This document shows positions 51,101 through 59,925 of a DNA stretch of 64,000 nucleotides, piece after piece (positions within the stretch are counted from its first letter, which is position 1; each line of letters starts with the position of its first letter). Origin of the DNA: Alsobacter sp046349155 (GTDB lineage: Bacteria; Pseudomonadota; Alphaproteobacteria; Rhizobiales; Beijerinckiaceae). A program made the position numbers and the translations under genes. The stretch spans positions 1,860,001-1,924,000 of the forward strand of contig JAXMCW010000001.1 of assembly GCA_046349155.1 (NCBI GenBank), written 5' to 3'. The notes below the pieces were generated by a model, which had not been told where the DNA came from, did not search any database, and saw only the letters and a program-made list of their open reading frames with translations.

Positions 51101-54100
51101 AGGCTTCGAGACCCGCTCCGTGAAGGCGGGCGAACAGGTCGCCGGCACGCTCGACGGCATCTTCGTGCGCATCGACCAGGGCCTGGACCAGCGCGCCAAG
51201 GCGCTGACGCAGACGCTGGCAAGCCATACGCTCGACATCGCCAAGCTGTTGTCCTCCGGAGGAAAGGACATCACCGCGGCCCTCGATACGAAGGTCGCGG
51301 AAGTCGAGACCACGCTTGCCGCGCGCACCGACAAGATGGTCGAGACCATCGGCGGCAAGGCGGGTGAGCTCGATGCGGCCCTCGGCCGCCATGCGGATAC
51401 GATCGTCAGCCGGGCCGCCGACGTGGAGACCACGCTCGCCGCAAGGGCCGAGCGGGTCGCGCAGTCCCTGGCCGCGAAGGCGGGCGAGCTCGATGCGGCC
51501 CTCGGCCGGCACGCGGAGACGATCGTCAGCCGGGCCGCCGACGTGGAAATCACGCTCGCCGCAAGGGCCGAGCAGGTCGCGGAAACCCTCGCCTCGAAGG
51601 CCGGTGAACTCGACGCCGCGCTCGGCAAGCATGCCGAGACCATCGTCGCCCGCGCCACGGAGGTGAGGGACGACCTCGCCGCCAGGGCCGGGGAGGTCGC
51701 GGACGCCATCGGCGCCAAGGCCGGCGCGATCGACTCGGCCATCGGCCGGCACGCGCTCACGATCGCCGGCGCCGCCGACCACGTGGAGACGACCCTCGCC
51801 GCTCGGACCGACGCGCTCGCGCAGACGCTGGGCGCCAAAGGCATGGAGCTGGAGGACAAGCTGGGCCGCCACGCCGACATGGTGCTCGGCCGCGTGGCCG
51901 AGGCGGAGACCGTTCTCGCGGAACGCGCCCAGGTCGTGGCCGACACCTTGTCCGGCAAGGCCGGCGAGATCAACGCCGTGCTCGGCCGCCAGGCGACTGC
52001 GATTGCCGAGACGCTGGACGGTCGCGTCAGCCGCTTCGAGGAGCGTGTGGTCAACCGCCTCGATACGGTGAGCGCGACGCTGGACGAGCGCGCCCGAGCG
52101 CTGTCGGAGATGCTGTCGGACGGCGCAGGGTCGGTGGCCGACGCGCTGGCGCAGCGCACCGGCGAATTGTCCGGATTGCTGGAAAGCTCCAGCCGCCGCC
52201 TCGCGCAGACGCTTTCGGCCGGCACGCAGGCCGTCACGGCCGTGTTCGGCCAGCAGGCCGGCGCGCTCTCGCAGCTCTTCGAGGAGCGTGGCGCACGCCT
52301 CGTGAAGGATCTCGCCGACCAGGGCCAGGCCTCCGCGGAGCAGCTCACCACCGGCGCCCGCGACCTGTCGGCCGCGTTCGGGGAGCAGACCTCCGCCCTG
52401 GCCTCGCTGTTCGACGAGCGCGGCGCGGACGTGCTGCGCCAGCTGCAGGACCATCGCTCGGCGCTCGAAGCCCAGACGGGCACGCTCGCCTCGCTCTACG
52501 AAGAGGGCGGCCGGCAGCTCGTCGACCGCATCGACTCCCACGGCGCGGCGGCGGCGGAACGCCTGTCCAGCGTCGGCGAGCAGGCCACGCGGGAGATCAC
52601 CGGCGTCAGCGAGACCGTCGTCCGCACGCTGCAGGGCCGCACCGCCGGCATCATGGAGATGCTGCGCAAGGGAACCGAGACCCTGGCCGGCGCGCTCGAC
52701 CAGTCGGCTGACCGGCTGCACACCGTGCTGGACGAGGGCTCGACCCGCTCGGTCGGGCGGCTCGTCTCCGTCAGCGACCAGCTCAAGGACGAGCTCGCCA
52801 AGGCGCTCGGCGAGTTCGACGCGGGCGCGACCGGTTCGGCCGGCCGCATCGCCGAGGTGGCGAACCGGCTGAAGGCCGAGCTCGGCAACTCGCTGCAGCA
52901 GCTCGAGGCGGGCGCGGCCGGGTCCGTGATGCGGCTGAGCCGGGTTGGGGAGAAGCTGCAGAGCGATCTTTCCGCCACCCTGCAGCGGATCGACGAGAAC
53001 GCCAGCCACTTCACGACGGGCCTCCTGGACGCCAGCGAGAAGCTGCGCAACGGCTTCGACGGCACCTTGGACCGGATCAACGACGCCAATGGCCGCCTCG
53101 CGGTGCTGATCGCCCATGCGGGCGACAACCTCGGATCGGTCGAGACGGCGCTCGGGGGCCGCCTCGGCGACCTGCAGGCGGCGCTCGCCTCCATTCAGGA
53201 CGAGACCAACGCGCTCGCCCAGCGGGTGGCCGAGCAGTCGGAGGCCTTGCGCCTGATCTCCACGGGCACGCTCCGCGACGCCGCGGGCCTCTTCAACCGG
53301 CTCGAGCAGCAGAGCCGCGCCGTCGCCGCGGCGACGCAGGCCCATGTCGGCTCTATGGCCCAGGCGGCGGAAGGGCTCGAAAAGCTCGAGGAGCGGCTGG
53401 CCCAGGCCGTGGCCGAGCGCGGGGAGGGGCTGGAGCAGCTCGCCTCCACGATCACCGCCAAGACCGAGGACCTCGACTCCGTCACGCGCTCCTTCACCCG
53501 CCTCGTCGAGGACGCGCTGAAGGCGGCGGAGGGCCGCACCCGCCAGATCAGCGCGCTGATCGCCGAGAATGCGGAGACATCGGCCTCCGCGATCGACGAG
53601 CAGTTCGCGCAGATCCGCAACGCCACGGGCAAGGAGCGCGAGCGTCTGTCGGCGTCCCTGCGCCAGACCTACGAGCAGGCCATCACGGACATGGGGGTGG
53701 CGCTGGAGGCCGCGATCGGTCGCTTCCGCGACGTCGCGGGCGAGCTTGGCGGCCTGACGGGCCAGGTGCAGCAGGAGCTCGACGCCACTCGCGCCGAGCT
53801 GCGCCGCGGCATCCTGGACCTGCCGCGCGAGACGCAGGAATCGACCGCCGCCATGCGCCGCGTCGTGGCCGACCAGATCAAGGCCCTGAACGAGCTCACC
53901 GCGCTCGTGTCGCGGTCCGATCGGGGGCTCGACCTCGCCCGCGCGGCCAACGACGCGGCGGAGCCGGCGCATGCGCCGGAGCCGGCCGCGCCCGCGAGGC
54001 AGCGGCCCGCTGAGGCGCCACGCACGCCACCGGCCCCTCCGGTGCGCTTCGTGCAGGAGCAGCCGCCGGCCCCGCAAGTCCCGCCCCCGGCCCGCCCGAG

Positions 54101-54725
54101 CGTGCTCGTGACCCCGCCGCCGCGCGAGGAGCCTGCCGCCGCGCCGCCGCCGCCCCAGGCCGAGAAGCCGCGGCCGCGCCCCGCGCCCGCGCCGGCTTCG
54201 GCCGAAACCCCGGCTTCGGCGCGCCCGGCCAAGGGCGGAACGGCCCGGACGGGCTGGCTGTCCGAGCTGCTGGCCCGCGCCTCCCGCGACGAGCCGGAAG
54301 CCGGGGCCGCCACGCCGGCCCCAGCCCTCGAGCCGGCCGCCGGCGCGGAGCCCGGCGCGAAGCCCACGCCCGCCCAGCAGAGCGCGGCCGACAGCCTGGG
54401 CTCGCTCTCCACGGACATCGCCCGCATGATCGACCACGACGCCGCGGTGGACCTGTGGGACCGCTACACCCGGGGCGAGCGCAACGTGTTCTCCCGCGTG
54501 CTCTACACGCCCCAGGGGCAGGAGCGCTTCGACGAGTTCCGCCGGCGCTATCGCCGCGACGCGGATTTCCGCGCCACGGTCGATGCTTACGTCGAGAAGT
54601 TCGAGGAATTGCTGCGCGAGGTGGCCCCGAACGACCGGGGTTCCGCCATCACGAAGTCGATCCTCACCTCGGACGAGGGCAAGGTCTACACCATCCTCGC
54701 CCACGCGAGCGGCCGGTTCGAATAG
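48189..54725 (+). CDS. Growth-pole-ring-like giant coiled-coil protein (GPR/RgsE family)
   Basis: A 2,178-residue membrane-anchored protein. Residues 1-135 are a Pro/Ala-rich cytoplasmic tail, followed by two membrane segments at about 139-160 and 178-201. About 1,650 residues of apolipoprotein-like helical repeats follow (recurring forms of GERLxALxxERAxxxxxxLxxGA), then a Pro-rich linker near 1,925-2,040. The conserved C-terminus has LWDRYTRGERNVFSRVLYTPQG, FRRRYRRDADFR and GKVYTILAHASGR, which I recognise from Agrobacterium GPR and Sinorhizobium RgsE, proteins needed for polar growth in Hyphomicrobiales. The start is the ATG after ACGAGG; upstream open sequence is rejected. A terminator follows. 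Confidence 0.82.
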   Translation: MATQTKITDPTEAALSAIEEALNLNASKPAAPAEKPSSPGHEATQDAARAPQATREAPMAEPPAVDEEPLPRLPEASELPVLGETENKAGLRNRTGRLAQTPGPEPRRPAPGRPANDDRRAVGEILQALQTKPSRKPQMLAFLGSLVWLGLLAAYAWTRWGGEIAGAEAPVQVLARPEVLLLALGGLIPVVVMFVLAALVNRAQEMRNVARSMTQVALRLAEPEGLGTESMVSLSHAIRREVAAMGDGIERAVARAGELETLVHSEIATLERAYGENEIRIRGLIDELIAQREAILTNAERVRTSITASHDSLRDDLNAAAARIAGAVGDAGTRVTQTLGAKAEEITGALSRTGDGMIGELSNRGTDLIQRLTATSEDVSKRLSTASEDVTGRLGVKAEEIAALLSGTGEKLTLELASRGEVVGRTLQETSEVLTRTLTEGSERVTRVIAETGSGVAETIAGRALEVNTQLRTTGEQLAAELGQRGDHVARLMEETGSRIAETITTHGDGVASRIASTGEKLQATVSEHSRALETGLTGTGERIAALIDERVAATRSAFDESAGQATSALDRRLAATREAFETSARAAGEALSASAEQAHASFVEKTRDIQGGILEAAREAVAALARQSEETKTAIAGTAETLGEAIQQRGQSVHHALQATLAAFEQVLGERGGGLDRALGEKIAAFEERVLERGGKLEEGLLQRFAAFESVFDTRSGLLQDLLSGHASRFDEALSGGAGRLQALFEERAAHIAGHLDAGATRIEAGLGDRLALLGAALDSGASRIDATFGEHARVLSNHLDHGANRIDSTLAERARQLAANIDAGAARLEETIGERTNLLAQVVSTVAESAGATIAAKTQAFEASLGNRAKELEETLSGTIESFESKVLGRGAELTLSLTGRLDAFEEAVLERGGALVDRIGVDTRTFTNAVESRLGEIQSLLGEKGEDLAEKIAERARSAASQMEEQISGFETRSVKAGEQVAGTLDGIFVRIDQGLDQRAKALTQTLASHTLDIAKLLSSGGKDITAALDTKVAEVETTLAARTDKMVETIGGKAGELDAALGRHADTIVSRAADVETTLAARAERVAQSLAAKAGELDAALGRHAETIVSRAADVEITLAARAEQVAETLASKAGELDAALGKHAETIVARATEVRDDLAARAGEVADAIGAKAGAIDSAIGRHALTIAGAADHVETTLAARTDALAQTLGAKGMELEDKLGRHADMVLGRVAEAETVLAERAQVVADTLSGKAGEINAVLGRQATAIAETLDGRVSRFEERVVNRLDTVSATLDERARALSEMLSDGAGSVADALAQRTGELSGLLESSSRRLAQTLSAGTQAVTAVFGQQAGALSQLFEERGARLVKDLADQGQASAEQLTTGARDLSAAFGEQTSALASLFDERGADVLRQLQDHRSALEAQTGTLASLYEEGGRQLVDRIDSHGAAAAERLSSVGEQATREITGVSETVVRTLQGRTAGIMEMLRKGTETLAGALDQSADRLHTVLDEGSTRSVGRLVSVSDQLKDELAKALGEFDAGATGSAGRIAEVANRLKAELGNSLQQLEAGAAGSVMRLSRVGEKLQSDLSATLQRIDENASHFTTGLLDASEKLRNGFDGTLDRINDANGRLAVLIAHAGDNLGSVETALGGRLGDLQAALASIQDETNALAQRVAEQSEALRLISTGTLRDAAGLFNRLEQQSRAVAAATQAHVGSMAQAAEGLEKLEERLAQAVAERGEGLEQLASTITAKTEDLDSVTRSFTRLVEDALKAAEGRTRQISALIAENAETSASAIDEQFAQIRNATGKERERLSASLRQTYEQAITDMGVALEAAIGRFRDVAGELGGLTGQVQQELDATRAELRRGILDLPRETQESTAAMRRVVADQIKALNELTALVSRSDRGLDLARAANDAAEPAHAPEPAAPARQRPAEAPRTPPAPPVRFVQEQPPAPQVPPPARPSVLVTPPPREEPAAAPPPPQAEKPRPRPAPAPASAETPASARPAKGGTARTGWLSELLARASRDEPEAGAATPAPALEPAAGAEPGAKPTPAQQSAADSLGSLSTDIARMIDHDAAVDLWDRYTRGERNVFSRVLYTPQGQERFDEFRRRYRRDADFRATVDAYVEKFEELLREVAPNDRGSAITKSILTSDEGKVYTILAHASGRFE
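51357..51720 (+). repeat. 120-bp near-identical tandem repeats inside the GPR-like gene
   Basis: Three consecutive units (about 51357-51476, 51477-51596 and 51597-51716) each encode 40 residues beginning KAGELDAALG(R/K)HA. The first two are almost identical in DNA over long blocks, indicating recent duplication or gene conversion. Confidence 0.75.
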
Positions 54726-54750
54726 GCCCGTCCTGCGACGGATGTCGGAA

Positions 54751-54776
54751 AGGCCCCGGGAGACCGGGGCCTTTTT
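54751..54776 (+). terminator. Rho-independent terminator of the GPR-like gene
   Basis: The stem AGGCCCCGG / CCGGGGCCT with a GAGA-type loop is followed at once by TTTTTC, 26 bp after the stop codon. This is the clearest intrinsic terminator in the window. Confidence 0.9.
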
Positions 54777-54893
54777 CATGCGCGAGCCGCGACCTGCGCT
54801 GCTCGTGCAACCGTCCGTTGACCTGTCTCAACGTTGCCCGAGTCGCCTCGGCCTAGCATGCTGCGCATCCCCCCAAGGACAGGAGGTCCCCCC

Positions 54894-55337
54894 ATGTTCA
54901 AGATGATCCTCGTCCCCGTCGATCTCTCCGAGGTCGACGTGGCTCGCCCCGCCCTCGACAAGGCGGTGGCTCTGGCCGGCATCACGGACGCCAAGCTGGG
55001 GCTCGTCTATGTCCGCTCCATCCTGCCGGTGACCTTCATGGAATACGTGCCGCCCTCCTTCGACGAGGAGCAGCAGGCCGATTGCGAGAAGCAGATCAAG
55101 GAGCTCGCCGACAGCCTGAAGCTCGCGCCCGGGCGCGTCGGCACGGCCGTGCGGATGGGCTCGGTCTATAACGAGGTTCTGGCCGAAGCCGAGAAGACGG
55201 GGGCGGACCTGCTCGTGGTCGGCTCGCACCGACCGGGGATGGCCACCTACCTGCTGGGGTCCAACGCCTCGACGATCGTGCGCCATGCGCAATGCTCGGT
55301 GCTCGTCGTGCGCTCGCCGGACTCGCCCAAGGCCTGA
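54894..55337 (+). CDS. Universal stress protein (UspA family)
   Basis: A 147-residue Usp domain. It opens MFKMILVPVDLSEV, and the nucleotide-binding motif GSHRPGMATYLLGSNASTIVRHA is intact, ending with SVLVVRS. A perfect AGGAGGT site precedes the ATG. It stands alone as a single-gene unit. Confidence 0.92.
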   Translation: MFKMILVPVDLSEVDVARPALDKAVALAGITDAKLGLVYVRSILPVTFMEYVPPSFDEEQQADCEKQIKELADSLKLAPGRVGTAVRMGSVYNEVLAEAEKTGADLLVVGSHRPGMATYLLGSNASTIVRHAQCSVLVVRSPDSPKA

Positions 55338-55346
55338 GCGGCCTGG

Positions 55347-55919
55347 TCAGGCCGGGGGCAGCACCGCCTCCGGCCAGCGTCCCGGCGAGAAGGCCGCCGG
55401 CCGGTTGCGGGTGGCCATCTCGCGCGCCTGCCAGCCGAAGGCCAGCAGCACCATGGCGGCCAACGCCGCGATGGGCCACGAGCCGCGCTGCAGCGCCGCC
55501 GCCGCCGCCCAGAGCAGGGCGACGGCCGTGACGAGGCCGACGATCACGACGCCGGCCCAGAGCGGCGCGGGCTGGCCCGCACGGCAGAGGAGCACGGGAT
55601 TGGCCGCCGCCGCGCGCTCGACGAGCGCGGTCACGAAACGCCGGTAGGCGACGTCCCGGCGCTCGACGTCCACCCAGCTCTTCCAGGACAGGTTGGACAG
55701 CGTCAGCGTGCGCCGTCCCGCCAGCCGCAGCCGCGCCCGGAACCCGGCCGCACCGACGTTGGTGGGTTGGTAGGCGAGGCGCACGGCGAGGATGTCGCGA
55801 TAGGGGATCGTCTCCTGCCGGCGCCCGCTATCCACGTAGAGGCCATCGGGATCGAGGCGATAGGCGACCTCGTGGCCGAAGGGCCGGGGGCGGTGGGCGT
55901 AGGAGAGGGGCTCGGTCAT
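55347..55919 (-). CDS. Hypothetical two-pass membrane protein
   Basis: A 190-residue protein I do not recognise. The first 110 residues look like a soluble beta-rich domain (LYVDSGRRQETIPYRDILAVRL, then GRRTLTLSNLSWKSW), reminiscent of PH-like bacterial domains. Two membrane segments follow at about 120-165. The ATG giving MTEPLSYAHRP is chosen over the longer open frame. It converges with the stress protein gene, with a 9-bp gap. Confidence 0.65.
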   Translation of the reverse strand: MTEPLSYAHRPRPFGHEVAYRLDPDGLYVDSGRRQETIPYRDILAVRLAYQPTNVGAAGFRARLRLAGRRTLTLSNLSWKSWVDVERRDVAYRRFVTALVERAAAANPVLLCRAGQPAPLWAGVVIVGLVTAVALLWAAAAALQRGSWPIAALAAMVLLAFGWQAREMATRNRPAAFSPGRWPEAVLPPA

Positions 55920-56104
55920 GCGCGCGACAAGCCCTCCCGCGAGGGCTGCGTCAAGGGGCGGCGCGTCAGCCCTGTAAGCGCCGGCGCTACCTTGCAAAGC
56001 CGGCCAACGCATGCAAAGCTACCAATATAACTTGAATTGTTTTGCTTCTTTTTTGCAGTTCTGGGTTGCGACGTTCCAATTCGACCTCGATTTTTCTGAG
56101 TCTC

Positions 56105-58630
56105 ATGGAAACACGTTCTGTTTCGTTGCCTGTTGCCCTGACGCCTGATCTCGAAGACCGGATCGAGGACTGCTCTCTTTCAGGTCGGGCTCCGCCGCCG
56201 TCCCATGCGGAACTCATCGCTCGCGATGACGACGCGGCCTTCGAGCGCGGCCAGCGCCGCTTTTCCGAGGGGCAGCGGCCTGTGATCCGCTGGATCAAGG
56301 GGGATGGTCAGGACGATGTCGTCACGCGAGCAGCGATAGGTCAGGCTACCCGTCTGCTTGGGAACTCTGTTGATTACTGTCTGTGCACGGCCGGGTTGGA
56401 TGCCGGACGTGTCCGCGAAATCCTGGCTTGGGCCGTCTGCCCCGTCGAGTGGTGGCCATTGTCACCCGCCGACAATCCCGTCCTGGCCGACCTTCTCGAC
56501 AAGGCCGAGTGTCCTGCGGAAGCCTTCGGGTACTGGTGGAAGTGGTTTCCCGAACGCGTTCGGCCCGATGCGCCGGAATGGATCCTCGACGGCGACATGG
56601 TGATCGTGGGGCGGCCGGAATGGTTGCCCGAGTGGTTGCGGGGCGAAGACACGTGCCGCGTGAGCCAGGACGACCGCTGGCCCGTCGAGGGGCTGTACGG
56701 GAACTACGTGCCGCATGTGGACCTCACCAAACGGCTCTATTCGGGTCTCGTGTCGCTGCAGCCCGGGCAACGCTACATGGACGCCATCGCCCGGGTCCTC
56801 TCCATCCAGCCTCTGGCCCAGCCCCATGACGGGCGCCGCGACATGTGCGAGCAGGGCGTCGTGGCCGCGGCGTTCCAGGATCGTGCCACCCCGCTCCCCC
56901 TGTATGACTTTCCATTCGGCCGGGGATTTGAAGACCACCTGGACTATGGCCTCAACGGAAACCAGGGCCGAGCCTGGGGCTACCATTTCGGGCATGCTTT
57001 CCGGGGGCCCAACAAGCATTTCGAGCGGTTGACCGAGGTGGGCGTGGTGTTCTCGCGTCCGGGCGAGCCTGCGCTGCGCGAGCGCTTCGCCTGGCTCGGG
57101 GGATCGGGCCAATGGGGCGTCCCGGCCTGGGGAGCGTCATTCGCGTTCCTCGACCTGATCCAGGCGGAACTGGCGGCCTTCGCCGGCCGGCGAGTCCTGG
57201 AGATCGGCACGTCACGGGGCGGGACGGCGGCCATCCTGGCGTCCTTGGGTTGCAGGGTCGTCACGGTCGATCGCCATGACAGGGGCGCAGCCACGAACCT
57301 CGCGGGCCTCGATGTCGACGTCGTCGTCGCCGATGGGGTCGACTTCCTGACGGCGACCGCGGAGCGCTTCGATGCGATCGTGGTCGACCTCCACGGCAAT
57401 TCCCGGGAGGTCTGGGCCGTGCTCGGACCTCTCCTGCTCGACAGGCTTTCGCCCGGCGGGATTGCTCTGGTCAACAATGCCCGTCTTCACCACATGGCCG
57501 AATGGCAAGAGGAGGACGGCGTTGCCGATTGGCTCGGCACGCTTGGGGGGGACTGGTCGGTGACGGTGCACGAGGACGACGCGCCGGGTGTGGCGGTCGT
57601 GCGGGACGTGCGGCCGCCGCAGGTGCCGTTCCTCGACCTCGCGCGCTCCTACGGCTCGCTGCGCGCAGATTTCGACGCGGCAATCGCTCGCGTGATGGAC
57701 AGCCAATGGTTCCTTCGCGGGCCGGAAGTCGACGCGTTCGAGCGCGAGTGGGCTGCGTTCTGCGGCCAAGCGCACGCCGTCTGCTGCAACAGCGGGACCG
57801 ACGCCTTGACCATCGCGGCGACCGCGATGGCCCTGCAACGCGTGGACGTCCCGGCCGCGACGCTGCCGCTCACGGCGCTCGGGCTGCAGCGAAGCGGAGC
57901 GGACGTCGTCCTGAAAGACGTCGGCGAGGATGGACGGCTCGCCGAAGCAGGTCCGGATTCGGTTCCTGTGCTGTTCTACGGTCGGCCGCCGAATGCGATC
58001 GAAGCCGGCGCGCGGCTCTTCGATGCAGCGCACGCCCATGGGTGGCAGGTCCCGCGCGGCGCCGTAGCGGCCTGGAGCTTCTACCCGACGAAAACGCTGG
58101 GCGCGCTCGGTGACGGTGGCGCGGTGACCACCGACGATGAAAATCTCGCGCGCGAGATGCGCATGCTCTGCGGCCGCGACGATCGTCTGCTCGACGGGCG
58201 GCAGATCACGTCCAGAATGGATGAGATCCAGGCGGCGGTTCTTCGCGTCAAGTTGCGGCATTTGCCGCGTTGGCTGGAGGAACGCCAGGCGATCGGTGCA
58301 GCCTACCAGCGGAGGCTGGCCCCGCTTGGAATCACGCTGGAGGGACCCAGCTTCCATCACCTGTACGTCGTCCGGGTCCCGGATCGCGATGCCGTGGCCG
58401 AACGCATGGTGGCCCGCGGGGTCGGAGTGAAGGTGCACTGGTCGTTGCCGCTGCACCGGGTGCCGGGCGCCTGGGACCGCTCGGGGATCTTCCCGATGGC
58501 CGAAGCCTGGTGCGCGAGCGTGCTCTCGCTCCCCTGTTATCCAGGGCTGCGCGAAGACGAGATCGCGAGAGTCTGCGAGGTTATCGAAGCTGAACTGGCG
58601 GCCGGTGCGGCGAGGAGCGACGCGGCGTAG
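56105..58630 (+). CDS. Three-domain fusion: GT-like, SAM methyltransferase, sugar aminotransferase
   Basis: An 841-residue protein. Residues about 1-330 resemble a GT-A-type glycosyltransferase (ILDGDMVIVGRPEW carries a DxD-like motif; EQGVVAAAFQD and YSGLVSLQPGQRYM are also GT-like). Residues about 350-505 are a class I methyltransferase (RVLEIGTSRGGTAAIL with Glu366, then VVTVDRHD). Residues about 507-841 are a DegT/DnrJ/EryC1/StrS aminotransferase (VPFLDLARSYGSL, CCNSGTDALTIAA, FDAAHAHG and WSFYPTKTLGALGDGG, with PLP Lys663). The aminotransferase is about 30 residues shorter than usual in its middle. The start ATG lacks a clear ribosome site, and the upstream 70 bp are unusually AT-rich. 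A role in making or decorating a surface polysaccharide is inferred. Confidence 0.82.
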   Translation: METRSVSLPVALTPDLEDRIEDCSLSGRAPPPSHAELIARDDDAAFERGQRRFSEGQRPVIRWIKGDGQDDVVTRAAIGQATRLLGNSVDYCLCTAGLDAGRVREILAWAVCPVEWWPLSPADNPVLADLLDKAECPAEAFGYWWKWFPERVRPDAPEWILDGDMVIVGRPEWLPEWLRGEDTCRVSQDDRWPVEGLYGNYVPHVDLTKRLYSGLVSLQPGQRYMDAIARVLSIQPLAQPHDGRRDMCEQGVVAAAFQDRATPLPLYDFPFGRGFEDHLDYGLNGNQGRAWGYHFGHAFRGPNKHFERLTEVGVVFSRPGEPALRERFAWLGGSGQWGVPAWGASFAFLDLIQAELAAFAGRRVLEIGTSRGGTAAILASLGCRVVTVDRHDRGAATNLAGLDVDVVVADGVDFLTATAERFDAIVVDLHGNSREVWAVLGPLLLDRLSPGGIALVNNARLHHMAEWQEEDGVADWLGTLGGDWSVTVHEDDAPGVAVVRDVRPPQVPFLDLARSYGSLRADFDAAIARVMDSQWFLRGPEVDAFEREWAAFCGQAHAVCCNSGTDALTIAATAMALQRVDVPAATLPLTALGLQRSGADVVLKDVGEDGRLAEAGPDSVPVLFYGRPPNAIEAGARLFDAAHAHGWQVPRGAVAAWSFYPTKTLGALGDGGAVTTDDENLAREMRMLCGRDDRLLDGRQITSRMDEIQAAVLRVKLRHLPRWLEERQAIGAAYQRRLAPLGITLEGPSFHHLYVVRVPDRDAVAERMVARGVGVKVHWSLPLHRVPGAWDRSGIFPMAEAWCASVLSLPCYPGLREDEIARVCEVIEAELAAGAARSDAA

Positions 58631-58697
58631 CCGCGCTCACGCTGCGGGCTGCCCGGCGCGGCAATCGAGCGCGGGGCCGGCTGCCACCGGCGCTCGA

Positions 58698-59876
58698 CTA
58701 CCGCGCGAGCAGCTTCATCGCGCCTTCCAGCCCCTCCAGCGTGAGGGGGAACATGCGGCCTTCCATCAGGCCCTGCATGACCTGGATGGAGTGCGTGTAG
58801 CCCCAGTGGCTCTTCTTGACCGGGTTGATCCAGGCGGAGCGCGGGAAGTGCGCGAGCAGGCGGCGCATCCACGCCTCGCCGCTCTCCTCGTTCCAGTGCT
58901 CCACCGATCCGCCGGGCACGGCGATCTCGTAGGGGCTCATCGAGGCGTCGCCCACGAAGACGAGCCTGTAGTCCGCCCCGTAGGTGCGGATGACCTCCCA
59001 GGTCGGCGTGCGCGCCTCGTGGCGGCGGCGGTTTTCGGTCCAGACGCCCTCGTAGACGCAATTGTGGAAATAGAAGTGCCGGAGGTGCTTGAACTCGGCG
59101 CGGGCGGCGGAGAAGAGCTCCTCCACCTGCTCGATATGCCAGTCCATCGAGCCGCCGACGTCGAGGAAGAGCAGCACCTTCACGGCGTTGCGCCGTTCCG
59201 GGCGCATCTGCACGTCGAGATAGCCGTGGCTCGCCGTCTCGCGGATCGTGCCGTCGAGGTCGAGTTCCTCTGCCGCGCCGGTGCGGGCGAAACGGCGCAG
59301 GCGGCGCAGGGCCACCTTCATCGTGCGGGTGCCGAGCTCGACCGTGTCGTCGAAATCCTTGAAGTCGCGCCGGTCCCACACCTTCACGGCGGAGAAGTTG
59401 CGGTTGCCGTCCTGCCCGATGCGGATGCCCTCGGGATGGCTGCCATAGGCGCCGAAGGGGGAGGTGCCGCCCGTGCCGATCCACTTGCTGCCGCCCTGGT
59501 GACGGCCCTTCTGCTCCCTGAGCCGCTCGCGCAGCGTCTCCCAGAGCTTGTCCCAGCCGAGCTTCTCGATCTTCGCCCGCTCGTCGTCGGAGAGCAGGCG
59601 GCGCGCCATGGCCTCCAGCCAGTCGCGCGGGATCGCGGCCGCCTCGTCCTCGCCCCGGGGCGGGGCGATGACGCCCTTGAAGATGGCGGCGAAGACGCGG
59701 TCGAACTTGTCGAGGTTGCGCTCGTCCTTCACCAGGCTGGTGCGCGCGAGGTAGTAGAAGCCGTCCAGCGTCTGGCCGGCCAGGTCGGCCTCCAGCGCTT
59801 CCAGCAACGTCAGATATTCCCGCAGCGACACGGGAATGCGGGCCTCGCGCAGGCCGGTGAAGAAGGCGAGCAGCAT
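58698..59876 (-). CDS. VWA-domain protein (CoxE-like)
   Basis: A 392-residue protein of the CoxE family. It opens MLLAFFTGLREARIPVSLREYLTLL, and the VWA MIDAS motif reads DVGGSMDWHIEQ (DxGxS). Members work with MoxR-type ATPases (CoxD) as chaperone-like pairs, in some organisms maturing the molybdenum-copper site of CO dehydrogenase. The matching MoxR gene lies about 2 kb away on the other strand, with two genes between. Confidence 0.88.
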   Translation of the reverse strand: MLLAFFTGLREARIPVSLREYLTLLEALEADLAGQTLDGFYYLARTSLVKDERNLDKFDRVFAAIFKGVIAPPRGEDEAAAIPRDWLEAMARRLLSDDERAKIEKLGWDKLWETLRERLREQKGRHQGGSKWIGTGGTSPFGAYGSHPEGIRIGQDGNRNFSAVKVWDRRDFKDFDDTVELGTRTMKVALRRLRRFARTGAAEELDLDGTIRETASHGYLDVQMRPERRNAVKVLLFLDVGGSMDWHIEQVEELFSAARAEFKHLRHFYFHNCVYEGVWTENRRRHEARTPTWEVIRTYGADYRLVFVGDASMSPYEIAVPGGSVEHWNEESGEAWMRRLLAHFPRSAWINPVKKSHWGYTHSIQVMQGLMEGRMFPLTLEGLEGAMKLLAR

Positions 59877-59925
59877 GGGCCGATCCTGACCCGCCTCGCC
59901 GCGCATGGGAAGAGGGACGCCTGCG

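Noticed and set aside
51099..54779. Long minus-strand open frame opposite the GPR-like gene
   Set aside because: Its Arg/Gly/Leu-rich translation is a GC-bias shadow of the strongly protein-like plus strand, which has membrane segments and a conserved C-terminus.
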